From positions 62,001 to 126,000 of the forward strand of contig NZ_JBGUBC010000008.1 in assembly GCF_041821145.1 (NCBI RefSeq): DNA of 64,000 nucleotides, in the 5' to 3' direction. Of the stretch, positions 8,688-16,652 are shown piece by piece (position 1 is the stretch's first letter; each line of letters opens with the position of its first letter). A program made the position numbers and the translations under genes. The DNA comes from Halopenitus sp041821145 (GTDB lineage: Archaea > Halobacteriota > Halobacteria > Halobacteriales > Haloferacaceae). The notes beneath the pieces were generated by a model. That model saw nothing but the letters and a program-made list of their open reading frames with translations, searched no databases and was not told the DNA's origin.

Positions 8688-9787
8688 GAGACGATCACTC
8701 CCACGAGCACCGCCGTGAGAAGCAGGTTCGCGAACGACAACACCAACAGTCCCTTCCAGCCGATCTCGATGAGTTGGTCGATACGGACGCGCGGAAGCGC
8801 CGAGCGGCACCACTGAGTGAACAGGAAGAACGCCCAGATCTTGACCACGAACCAGATGAACCCGATGCTCGCCGGTCCGGGGCCGGAAGCGCCACCGAGG
8901 AACGCGACTGCGATGATTGCCCCGCCGAGGAAGACGTGAAGGAACTCGCCGAGGTAGAACAACACGAAGTACGCCGAGGAGTATTCGGTCTGATACCCGG
9001 CGACGATCTCAGTCGGTGCCTCGGGGATGTCGAACGGATTCCGACCGATCTCGGCCATGTTTGCCACGACGAACAACACGAACGCGAACGGATTGACGAA
9101 CGCGTACCACGCGGGAATCGTCACGCCCGCGATGGTAAACAGCGCCTCCTGTTGGGCACTCACGATCGCGCTGGTCTGAAGCGTCCCGGCGAAGATCACC
9201 ACGGACATCGCGGTGACGATAAGCGGGATCTCGTAGGCGAGATTCTGTGCGACCGCCCGAAGCCCGCCGAGCAGCGAGTACTTGTTGTTCGAGGCGTAGC
9301 CGGCCATCACCAGCGAGACGGAGGCGATCGACGCAAACGCAAACACCAGCACGAAGCCGACTTCGGGGTCGGCAAGCTGGAGGTTCACGGGACCGATTCG
9401 TCCCATCGGGATCACCGAAAAGCCGAGCAGGGCAGAAGCCGGAAGGACGATCGGCGCGAGATCGTAGGCCGGCCGGACCGCGTCCTCCGGGATGATGAGC
9501 TCCTTGGCGAGCAGATGGACTGACGCCGCCGGGATGATCAACAGCCCGAACGGACCGATCCTGTTGACCGCGATCCGGTCCGTAAACGCCGCCGTTATCT
9601 TCCGTTTTGCCCATGGCCCGGCAACGCCGGTGAACGCAAGCATGATGTTGCCGATCAGGAAGGCCGCAATGAGCGCGCCGACGATCTCCCCGAGGATACC
9701 CGGCAGTCCAAGCGCAGTCGTGACCTGTTCGGGAAACAGCTGGGCGGCGATCGCGTCGCCGGCCGGCGCGAGCGAACCGCCGGTCAT
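8684..9787 (-). CDS. nuoH: Complex I-like subunit H (quinone-site membrane subunit)
   Basis: A 367-residue polytopic protein that joins the membrane arm to the peripheral arm and forms the quinone chamber. The conserved cytoplasmic loop 'GRNPFDIPEAPTEIVAGYQTEYSS' and the closing 'LPRVRIDQLIEIGWKGLLVLS' are diagnostic. The start is the ATG at 9787, overlapping the nuoCD stop (ATGA); the open frame continues upstream only inside nuoCD. Confidence 0.94.
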   Translation of the reverse strand: MTGGSLAPAGDAIAAQLFPEQVTTALGLPGILGEIVGALIAAFLIGNIMLAFTGVAGPWAKRKITAAFTDRIAVNRIGPFGLLIIPAASVHLLAKELIIPEDAVRPAYDLAPIVLPASALLGFSVIPMGRIGPVNLQLADPEVGFVLVFAFASIASVSLVMAGYASNNKYSLLGGLRAVAQNLAYEIPLIVTAMSVVIFAGTLQTSAIVSAQQEALFTIAGVTIPAWYAFVNPFAFVLFVVANMAEIGRNPFDIPEAPTEIVAGYQTEYSSAYFVLFYLGEFLHVFLGGAIIAVAFLGGASGPGPASIGFIWFVVKIWAFFLFTQWCRSALPRVRIDQLIEIGWKGLLVLSFANLLLTAVLVGVIVS

Positions 9788-11469
9788 CAGCGGTCCACCT
9801 CCCCGAGAACGATGTCGAGGCTCCCGAGGGCAGCGATCATGTCCGGGATGTACTCCCCGTTTGCCATCTCCGGGAGCGTCTGTAGATTCGAAAAGCACGG
9901 CGAGCGGATCTTAAAGCGCGCCGGCTTGTCCGTCCCGTCGGAACGGATGTAGACGCCGAGTTCGCCCTTTGCACCCTCGACGGCACGGTAGATCTCGGCG
10001 TCGTCGTCCGGCTTGAGCGTCCGAGGCACGTTCGCCTGGATGTTACGCTCCTCCTCGGGCCAGTCCTCGAGCAGGTCGATACACTGTTCGATGATCTTCG
10101 CCGACTCCTCGACTTCGCGCATCCGGACGAGCAGGCGGCTGTAGTTGTCACAACCGTCCTCGGTGACGACGTCCCAGTCGAGTTCGTCGTAGTAGCCGTA
10201 CGGGTCGTCACGACGAAGGTCGTAGTCGACGCCGGAGCCCCGAAGCACGGGGCCGGTCGCGCCGTAGTTCTTCGCGACGTCCGGCGGAAGGATCCCCGTG
10301 CCGATCGTTCGGGCCTGGAGGATCTCGTTGGCGGTAAGCAGGTCGTGATACTCCTCGATGGAGCCCGGTAGCTGATCGAGGAAGTCCCGCGTGTCCGAGA
10401 AGAACTCCTCGCGCGGCTCCGGGAGGTCCCAGACGACCCCGCCAAGTCGGAAGTAGTTGAACATCATCCGCTGACCGGTGAGGTCCTCGAGCAGGTTTTG
10501 GACCTGTTCGCGGTCGTTGATCGCGTACATGAACGTCGCGGTGAAATCGCCGTTGACGTCCAGCGCGAACGTCGCAAGCGCCAACATGTGTGCGGCGATC
10601 CGACACATCTCGGCACCCATCGTGCGGATGATCTGGGCGTATTCGGGAACCTCGATGTCCGCCAGATCCTCCGCCGCGCGGGCGTAGGCCCACTCGTTGA
10701 GCAGGCCGGCCGAGATGTAGTCCCATCGGTCGGGATACGGCATGATCTGATGTCTGTAGGTTCCCGACTGAGCCATCTGCTCCTCGTTACGGTGGAGATA
10801 GCCGATGTCGGATTCGACGTCGGCGACCTGCTCACCGTCGAGGGTCGTCTTCAGGTGCAACACGCCGTGGGTGGCCGGGTGGTGTGGACCGATGTTGATG
10901 AACATCGTGTCCGACTCGTCGGCCATGTGGTCCTCCTGAAGCGGGTTGGCGTGCTCGCGAAGCGAGACGACCTGGGGTTGATCCTGATCGTAATCGAGCG
11001 AGAGCGGATGTCCCTGCCAGGTGTCGGGAAGCAGGATTCGGCGCAGGTCGGGGTGGCCGTCGTACTCGATGCCGACGAGGTCGTAGGCCTCCCGTTCGTG
11101 CCAATCAGCCGTCCGGAAAACGGGTTCGGCCGACTGTGAGACCGGATTCTCCTTATCGGCGGGGACGACGATGCTCACCTCCTGTGTCGGGTCCGCGAAC
11201 TTCTTGAGGTGGTAGATCGACTCGTATCGGTTTTCGTACTCCTGTGCCGTGACCACCGAGAGGTGGTCGTAGTCGGCCTCCTCTTTGAGCGTCGAAAGGA
11301 CGTCCTGGACGGCATCCGGACGGATCACGAATCCGGGCGCGTTGCGGTGGTCATCGCGGCCGATGACGTGAACGCCGAGAAGCTCGGCAAGCTCATCGGG
11401 GTCCTGCGTGGGGACGACCCCGGCGGAGTCGGCCGGTTCGAGGTCGGATTCCGGATCTTCCAAGCTCAT
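9787..11469 (-). CDS. nuoCD: Fused complex I-like subunits C and D
   Basis: A 560-residue fusion. Residues 1-170 are the NuoC (30 kDa) domain, ending in 'WHEREAYDLVGIEYDGHPDLRRILL'. From about residue 185 the NuoD (49 kDa, hydrogenase large-subunit-like) domain follows, with 'FINIGPHHPATHGVLHLKT' and 'DIGYLHRNEEQMAQSGTYRHQIMPYPDRWDY'. The HHPATHG loop lines the quinone site near the N2 cluster. C-D fusions are common in several lineages including haloarchaea. It overlaps both neighbours (nuoB, nuoH). Confidence 0.95.
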   Translation of the reverse strand: MSLEDPESDLEPADSAGVVPTQDPDELAELLGVHVIGRDDHRNAPGFVIRPDAVQDVLSTLKEEADYDHLSVVTAQEYENRYESIYHLKKFADPTQEVSIVVPADKENPVSQSAEPVFRTADWHEREAYDLVGIEYDGHPDLRRILLPDTWQGHPLSLDYDQDQPQVVSLREHANPLQEDHMADESDTMFINIGPHHPATHGVLHLKTTLDGEQVADVESDIGYLHRNEEQMAQSGTYRHQIMPYPDRWDYISAGLLNEWAYARAAEDLADIEVPEYAQIIRTMGAEMCRIAAHMLALATFALDVNGDFTATFMYAINDREQVQNLLEDLTGQRMMFNYFRLGGVVWDLPEPREEFFSDTRDFLDQLPGSIEEYHDLLTANEILQARTIGTGILPPDVAKNYGATGPVLRGSGVDYDLRRDDPYGYYDELDWDVVTEDGCDNYSRLLVRMREVEESAKIIEQCIDLLEDWPEEERNIQANVPRTLKPDDDAEIYRAVEGAKGELGVYIRSDGTDKPARFKIRSPCFSNLQTLPEMANGEYIPDMIAALGSLDIVLGEVDR

Positions 11470-12167
11470 GGCGAATCAGCGAAGTCGTATCGCATCACGA
11501 GGTCATCCTCGTCGATCTGATCGGTCAGGTGTTCGACGAGTTCGTCCTGTTCGAGATCCGAGAACTGTTCGAGCTCGTAGGGCTTTACCGTCACCGGGCT
11601 CGCCTCGCCGTTGGCGATCCGCTCTTGGAGCTTGGCGACGCCGTAGACGAGGGCCTCGGGACGGGGGGGACAGCCGGGGACGTGGATGTCGACCGGGATG
11701 ACCTCCTCTGCGCCCTTGATGACGTTGTATCCCTCCTGGAACGGGCCGCCGGAGATCGTACACGATCCCATTCCGACCACGAACTTCGGCTCGGGCATCT
11801 GGTCGTAGACGCGTTTCATCCGCGGGGCGAACTTGGAAACGATCGTCCCGGGGACGATCATCACGTCGGCCTGACGAGGCGACGCGCGCGGCACGCCCGA
11901 CCCGAACCGATCGAGGTCGTGTTTGACCGCGTAAGTGTGCATCATTTCGATGCTACAGCAGGCGATCCCGAACTGTAGCATGAACATCGAGGACCCACGG
12001 GCCCAGTTGAGGAACTTGTCGAACTTCGTGAGGATGAACGGCGAGGAACCGAACGCCTCCCGAAGCCGCGAGTTGAATCTGTCGCCGCGGCCCTCGCCCA
12101 TGCGGGCGTCGCGGGTGTCTGTCACCACCGCGGAGTCATCCGTAATAAATGGTTGGTTACTACTCAT
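11466..12167 (-). CDS. nuoB: Complex I-like subunit B (N2 cluster)
   Basis: A 233-residue subunit that binds the terminal [4Fe-4S] cluster N2. The four expected cysteines are present: the tandem pair in 'LQFGIACCSIEMMHTY', one in 'VVGMGSCTISGGPF', and one in 'VDIHVPGCPPRPEAL'. The N-terminal 45 residues and the last 35 acidic residues are haloarchaeal extensions. It overlaps nuoA and nuoCD by four bases each. Confidence 0.95.
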   Translation of the reverse strand: MSSNQPFITDDSAVVTDTRDARMGEGRGDRFNSRLREAFGSSPFILTKFDKFLNWARGSSMFMLQFGIACCSIEMMHTYAVKHDLDRFGSGVPRASPRQADVMIVPGTIVSKFAPRMKRVYDQMPEPKFVVGMGSCTISGGPFQEGYNVIKGAEEVIPVDIHVPGCPPRPEALVYGVAKLQERIANGEASPVTVKPYELEQFSDLEQDELVEHLTDQIDEDDLVMRYDFADSP

Positions 12168-12580
12168 AGTTGGTCACGTTCCGTCTTTCGGCGGGCAGCA
12201 CGGGGACTTTGCATCCACTCGACCGCGCCATTCCGCCACGCCCAGACGAGTCCGATCGTGAGAATTCCGACGAACGCGAGCATCGGCCACAGGATCTGCA
12301 ACATCGGGACGCCGGCCTCCAATGCTGGCCGATAGACGACGGCCCACGGGAACAACAGGACCGTCTCGATGTCGAACACGAGGAACAACAGCGCCACCAT
12401 GTAATACTGGATGTTGAACCGAATGTGCGCGCTTCCGGTCGGTATCTCGCCGGACTCGTAAATGGTGCGTTTGCCTTGTTCCGGCACGCTTGGACGTAAC
12501 AACGCCGAGACCGCCATCATTCCGAGGGGAATGGCGATTCCGACGACCGCCAATGCGCCGATAGCTATCCAATCGCTCAT
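12164..12580 (-). CDS. nuoA: Complex I-like subunit A
   Basis: A 138-residue membrane protein with three transmembrane helices; first gene of the operon. The conserved segment 'YESGEIPTGSAHIRFNIQYYMVALLFLVFDIETVLLFPW' carries the acidic residues of the A-subunit helix and identifies it. A GGAG sequence about ten bases before the ATG and a TATA-like box about 40 bases upstream point to a short leader with a ribosome site. Confidence 0.94.
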   Translation of the reverse strand: MSDWIAIGALAVVGIAIPLGMMAVSALLRPSVPEQGKRTIYESGEIPTGSAHIRFNIQYYMVALLFLVFDIETVLLFPWAVVYRPALEAGVPMLQILWPMLAFVGILTIGLVWAWRNGAVEWMQSPRAARRKTERDQL

Positions 12581-12617
12581 ACAGGTCTCCGTAACGTGAG
12601 GTGATTTGGTTGGACCC

Positions 12618-12626
12618 TACATAAGC
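12618..12626 (-). promoter_or_regulatory. Probable promoter of the nuo operon
   Basis: Read leftwards the sequence is CGCTTATGTA, a fair archaeal TATA-box. It would place the start of transcription near 12597, giving a leader of about 15-20 bases with GGAG (12587-12590) as ribosome site before the nuoA ATG at 12580. Assigned by eye. Confidence 0.4.
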
Positions 12627-12685
12627 GTTGATTCTCGTGCGCGGGGGGAAGACGACGGGTTCAAGCGGTGTCGGAGATAGTTTCG

Positions 12686-13300
12686 TCAGGAGTTTCCTTT
12701 GCGAAAGCCGTCAAGCCCCAGATCGTGGAGGTCCCGGGACACTTGGGCAACCCCGTCCTGCAGCTCCTCGTGATATTCGCGGAGGCGAGTCTCTATCGTA
12801 TCGTGTTCGCGCGCGAGGATCTGGGCCGCCGAGAGTCCCGCGTTGAACGACTTGCCGGCGTCGACGGCGACGATCGGCGCTCCGGTCGGCATCCCGATCA
12901 CGGAATCGACCGATTTCTCCTGGACTGGAACGCCGATCACCGGAACCGGATAGGCGATCGAAGCGGTCATGTTCGGGAGGTCGGCCGACTTGCCGCCGGC
13001 ACCCGCGATCACCACATCGAGACCACGATCGGTCGCCGTCTCCGCGTACGCGTACATCAGATCGGGCGTTCGGTGTGCCGAGACGACATAGCTCTCGTAG
13101 GTGAATCTGGAATCCGGCGGGTCGTCGAAGTCGGTCTGTTCCGCAAAGCCCAACTCCGAAAGCGCCTCGTAGGCGCCGTCCATCGTCGGGAGGTCCGAAT
13201 CGGACCCCATGATGATGCCGACGTCCGGTGTGGTCTCCGGGTCGGCGTCCCGTTCGGCTTCGGCTTCGAGTCGGTCGATGAGTTCGGTGACGGTAGTCAT
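12686..13300 (-). CDS. purE: N5-carboxyaminoimidazole ribonucleotide mutase
   Basis: A 204-residue class I PurE that shifts the carboxyl group of N5-CAIR to give CAIR in purine synthesis. Motifs: 'GIIMGSDSDLPTMDGAYEAL', 'YVVSAHRTPDLMYAYAETA' with the catalytic His, and 'GAGGKSADLPNMTASIAYPVPVIGVPV'. About 25 extra acidic residues precede the core. It follows purK on the same strand with a 26-base gap, so purK-purE is a two-gene operon. Confidence 0.94.
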   Translation of the reverse strand: MTTVTELIDRLEAEAERDADPETTPDVGIIMGSDSDLPTMDGAYEALSELGFAEQTDFDDPPDSRFTYESYVVSAHRTPDLMYAYAETATDRGLDVVIAGAGGKSADLPNMTASIAYPVPVIGVPVQEKSVDSVIGMPTGAPIVAVDAGKSFNAGLSAAQILAREHDTIETRLREYHEELQDGVAQVSRDLHDLGLDGFRKGNS

Positions 13301-13326
13301 GATTCGATGAGTCGGGTCGTCGATCG

Positions 13327-14577
13327 TCAGTCGGTGAACGTCAGGGCCTCGCGCAACTCGCGTGCCCGAGCGAGTCGTTCCGCAATGGTGTCGGCGGGAT
13401 CCTCGATCACGTCCGTGGAATCGGACGCATCCACAGAATCAGAAGCGTCCGTGAACTCGGAGCTGGTCGAATCCGTCGCCGGACCGCTCACGGTCAGATG
13501 TCCCATCTTCCGGAGCGGACGAACGTCGTTCTTGCCGTACCAGTGGAGATCCGCGTCCGATGCCTCGAGAATCGTCTCGACGCCCGAGAGCGTCGCCGGC
13601 TGGATATCCTCGACATCGCCGAGAACGTTCGCGGTCACCGTGGGCGCACTCAACTCGGTCGGCCCGAGCGGCCATCCGAGGACCGCACGGACGTGGTTCT
13701 CGAACTGGGAGGTCCGTGCGCCCTCGATGGTCCAGTGGCCGGAGTTGTGTGGCCGCGGGGCGATCTCGTTGACGAGCACTTCCCCCTCGACGGTCTCGAA
13801 CAGTTCGATGCCATAGACGCCCCGACCGTCGAGGAACGTGAGGACGTCCCGGGCGACCGACTCGGCTCGACGAGAGACCGCGTCGTCCGTCCGGGCCGGC
13901 GTCGCGCTTTCGCGGAGGATCTCCTCGCGATGGATCGTCTCGGTTACGGGATAGGTCCGGACCTCCGTGGCCCCCTTCACGCCGATGACGGAGAGCTCCC
14001 GTTCGAAGGGAACGAACGTCTCCGCCATCGCGTTCGCACCGATCTCGCCGATCGCCGCCTCGGCGTCGGCCGGATCAGTGACAGGGCGGTTCCCGCGTCC
14101 GTCGTATCCGCCCTCCCGGGCCTTGAGCATCACCTGTCCGAACCGGTCGAGGGCGTCCTCGAGATCGGCGACCGAACCGACCGCCTGAAACTCCGGCACC
14201 GGGATGCCAGCATCCGCGAGGGCCCGCTTCTGGACGAGTTTGTCCTGGATCGTCCGGAGGGAGTCCGGATCGGGGTGGACCGGGACATCGTACTCCTCGC
14301 TCGCCGCCGCGAGGACGTCCGGATCGGCGAGTTCGATCTCGTAGGTGAGCACGTCGGCCCGATCGGCGAGGTCCCGTATCGCCGCCTCGTCATCGAAGGC
14401 ACCCACGATCTGGTCTTCGACCACCGGCGAGGCCGGGCACCCGGGCGTCGGATCGAGCACGACGACCTCAACGCCGAGTCGGGCGACCGCCTCGCCGATC
14501 ATCCGCCCGAGCTGTCCGCCGCCGACGATCCCGAGCGTCGGCCCTGGTAGCGTAACTGTCACGCGCGTGGGTTGCAT
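13327..14577 (-). CDS. purK: N5-carboxyaminoimidazole ribonucleotide synthase
   Basis: An ATP-grasp enzyme of about 416 residues that carboxylates AIR with ATP and bicarbonate, feeding PurE. Visible: 'LGIVGGGQLGRMIGEA' at the start, the ATP-grasp segment 'VMLKAREGGYDGRGNRPV', and the catalytic loop 'VYGIELFETVEGEVLVNEIAPRPHNSGHWT'. The start is ambiguous: ATG at 14577 gives MQPTRVTV and another ATG lies four codons upstream. Near the C-terminus a Ser/Asp/Thr-rich insert ('DASDSVDASDSTD') is coded by imperfect short repeats. Confidence 0.93.
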   Translation of the reverse strand: MQPTRVTVTLPGPTLGIVGGGQLGRMIGEAVARLGVEVVVLDPTPGCPASPVVEDQIVGAFDDEAAIRDLADRADVLTYEIELADPDVLAAASEEYDVPVHPDPDSLRTIQDKLVQKRALADAGIPVPEFQAVGSVADLEDALDRFGQVMLKAREGGYDGRGNRPVTDPADAEAAIGEIGANAMAETFVPFERELSVIGVKGATEVRTYPVTETIHREEILRESATPARTDDAVSRRAESVARDVLTFLDGRGVYGIELFETVEGEVLVNEIAPRPHNSGHWTIEGARTSQFENHVRAVLGWPLGPTELSAPTVTANVLGDVEDIQPATLSGVETILEASDADLHWYGKNDVRPLRKMGHLTVSGPATDSTSSEFTDASDSVDASDSTDVIEDPADTIAERLARARELREALTFTD

Positions 14578-14682
14578 ACGTCGGTGCATAAGGGTTGCCT
14601 CATACGACGATCGGATACCCACAAACGCGGATCGAGGCCTGAAAACGCGACCTGACGGACCGGCAGAACGACCGAATCAGCA

Positions 14683-16488
14683 TCATTCTCCCGACCGTGC
14701 GGCCCGAAGGGCGTCCTCCTCGAGGAAGAAGGCGATCCGGAAGTTCCAGAGGCGGAGTTGGTGTTCGCGCACGCGATAGCCGTCGAGGTGAGGTTCGACC
14801 TCCCCACGAGCGTCGGCGTGGACGATCACGACAGGGGGCGCGTCGGCAAGCGCCTCCTCCCGGTCGGCGTCGGCGCTAATGCTGTCGACGCGTGCATCCG
14901 ATCGCTCGAGGTACCAGGGCAGCGGGAGCCGATCGTTCCAGCCGCCCGGGGCGTACATCTCGTCGGCATCGGATTCGTCGGCCACGTAAAACGTGTCGTC
15001 TCGCGAGTCGACGTCAGCTCCCACGAACAGTACGTCGGTCCCGTCACCGTGATGGCTCGCGATCGCCTCGATGTCGGCGATCGTTTCGGAAGCGTCGTTG
15101 TGGGGCTGAGCCCACTGGACGACGGCGGTATGATCAGAGTTCGTCGAGTTCCAGTAGGTGGCCGTGGGCGCGAGCAATCCCCCGGTCGCCGTCAATGCGA
15201 TCAGAAGGACGATCGCCGCGGATCCGGGTTCGGGAACGTGTATCGTCGGCGATCCCGCTGTGGAGTCATCGATCGCGATCGCAGCTCGACACTCCCGAAG
15301 GACGTACGCGAGACCGACGGCGGCCGGGATCGTCGCCGGAAGCACGATGTGGACTGCCGACCACGGCGCGTTGATATCGGTTGCGGCCGGGTAACCGATG
15401 AGGCTCGCGATCCCCCAGTATGCGGCGAAGGCGACGAACGCGCGGTTACGGCCGGCCGGAACGCGATCGCGTCCCCGGACGTGTCCGTCGACGATGAATC
15501 CGACGACCGCAAGGACGGCCGTCACCGCCGCCGCGTGCGCGATCGTCTCCAATTCGTGTCCGAGGTAGGTCAGGTAGGGGTTGTCCTGCATGTCCCCCTT
15601 GATCCACAGGTCGACGAGTTCGCGGACGGAGCCGACGGTTGCCTCGTGAAGGACGCCCGACCACGCTTCCGGCGACCCGATCGCTCGGTAGAGATCCGGA
15701 CGAGGGGCATAGAAAAACACGATGATGGCGAGGAAGACGACGCCGATCCCGACGACGTGGGATAGCAGAACCCCGACGGGATGGCGGTCCCCGGCAACCG
15801 CGACGAGTCCGCGCCAGCAGGCCTGCGCCCAGTCAACTGCCGTCGATCGAAGCCCATCCCGCCGGACGACGCGGGCGAGCCGATGATCGACGAGTAACGC
15901 GCCGGCACCGAGAAAACACAGTACGTAGAGGATCGTGTTCGCCTTCGTCGAAAGTGACAGCGCGAGCAATGCGGATCCCGCATAGAGGTGCCGGACCTGT
16001 CGCGTGTCGAGCGCCCGGACGACGAACCCGAGCGCGAGAAACGCGAAGGCGCCAACGAGCACGTCGTTGCGCATGAACCGCGAGTAGTAGACCAAAAGCG
16101 GGTTGAGAGACAGGAACGCGGCCAACGTAACCACTTCGAGGCGATCGAGGTGCGCCCGGAACAGCAGGGCACCGAGCGGGAGGATGCCGCCGACCAGCGC
16201 GACGACGAGACGCGCCGAGGCGTCCGTCGGAGGGAGAACACCGAAGAGCGCCCCGTTTACGATCCGCAGGAACGGGCCGTGAATGATGGGCTCGTACTCG
16301 AAGTGACCGGTCTCGGCGTATCGTAGCGTCCAGTATCCAACACGTCCTTCGTCCCAGTGAAAGACCCTCCCACCGAGGTCATACAGCCGGATCGCAAGTC
16401 CGAGGATCGTCAGGAGTACGACGCCAGCAACCGTCCGGCGATCGGTGACGGAACGATCGCGATGATCGCCGGACCCCGGAGGTGACAT
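14683..16488 (-). CDS. Agl23-like membrane glycosyltransferase-family protein
   Basis: A membrane protein of about 601 residues with about a dozen hydrophobic segments. The first loop has 'FHWDEGRVGYWTLRYAETGHFEYEPIIHGPFLR', in which the Asp-Glu pair is typical of the GT-C fold (dolichyl-phosphate-mannose transferases and relatives). This loop is characteristic of the haloarchaeal family called flippase-associated protein Agl23 (TIGR03663). The C-terminal 170 residues form a soluble acidic domain. A role in lipid-linked sugar transfer for the cell envelope is inferred from the family. The ATG at 16488 was chosen because the upstream open frame is built from a DNA repeat. Confidence 0.78.
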   Translation of the reverse strand: MSPPGSGDHRDRSVTDRRTVAGVVLLTILGLAIRLYDLGGRVFHWDEGRVGYWTLRYAETGHFEYEPIIHGPFLRIVNGALFGVLPPTDASARLVVALVGGILPLGALLFRAHLDRLEVVTLAAFLSLNPLLVYYSRFMRNDVLVGAFAFLALGFVVRALDTRQVRHLYAGSALLALSLSTKANTILYVLCFLGAGALLVDHRLARVVRRDGLRSTAVDWAQACWRGLVAVAGDRHPVGVLLSHVVGIGVVFLAIIVFFYAPRPDLYRAIGSPEAWSGVLHEATVGSVRELVDLWIKGDMQDNPYLTYLGHELETIAHAAAVTAVLAVVGFIVDGHVRGRDRVPAGRNRAFVAFAAYWGIASLIGYPAATDINAPWSAVHIVLPATIPAAVGLAYVLRECRAAIAIDDSTAGSPTIHVPEPGSAAIVLLIALTATGGLLAPTATYWNSTNSDHTAVVQWAQPHNDASETIADIEAIASHHGDGTDVLFVGADVDSRDDTFYVADESDADEMYAPGGWNDRLPLPWYLERSDARVDSISADADREEALADAPPVVIVHADARGEVEPHLDGYRVREHQLRLWNFRIAFFLEEDALRAARSGE

Positions 16489-16523
16489 ACACGGAGGAAC
16501 CACACGCGAGGTTACAATTCTTG

Positions 16524-16578
16524 TGTTCCACGGATCGAACGAAACGGTCCTTCTGTTCCACGGATCGAACGAAACGGT
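16524..16578. repeat. Two direct repeats upstream of the Agl23-like gene
   Basis: A 25-base unit starting TGTTCCACGGATCG occurs at 16524-16548 and again, identically, at 16554-16578, a period of 30 bases. It lies 36-90 bases before the start of the Agl23-like gene. It could be a regulatory element or slippage product; no function is visible. Confidence 0.85.
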
Positions 16579-16652
16579 TCGACGGCCGGGGGCCGGGATC
16601 GAACCCATCGCGTGAGTCTGTCGAGTGAGTCGTGTTTGACCGACCGCCTGAA

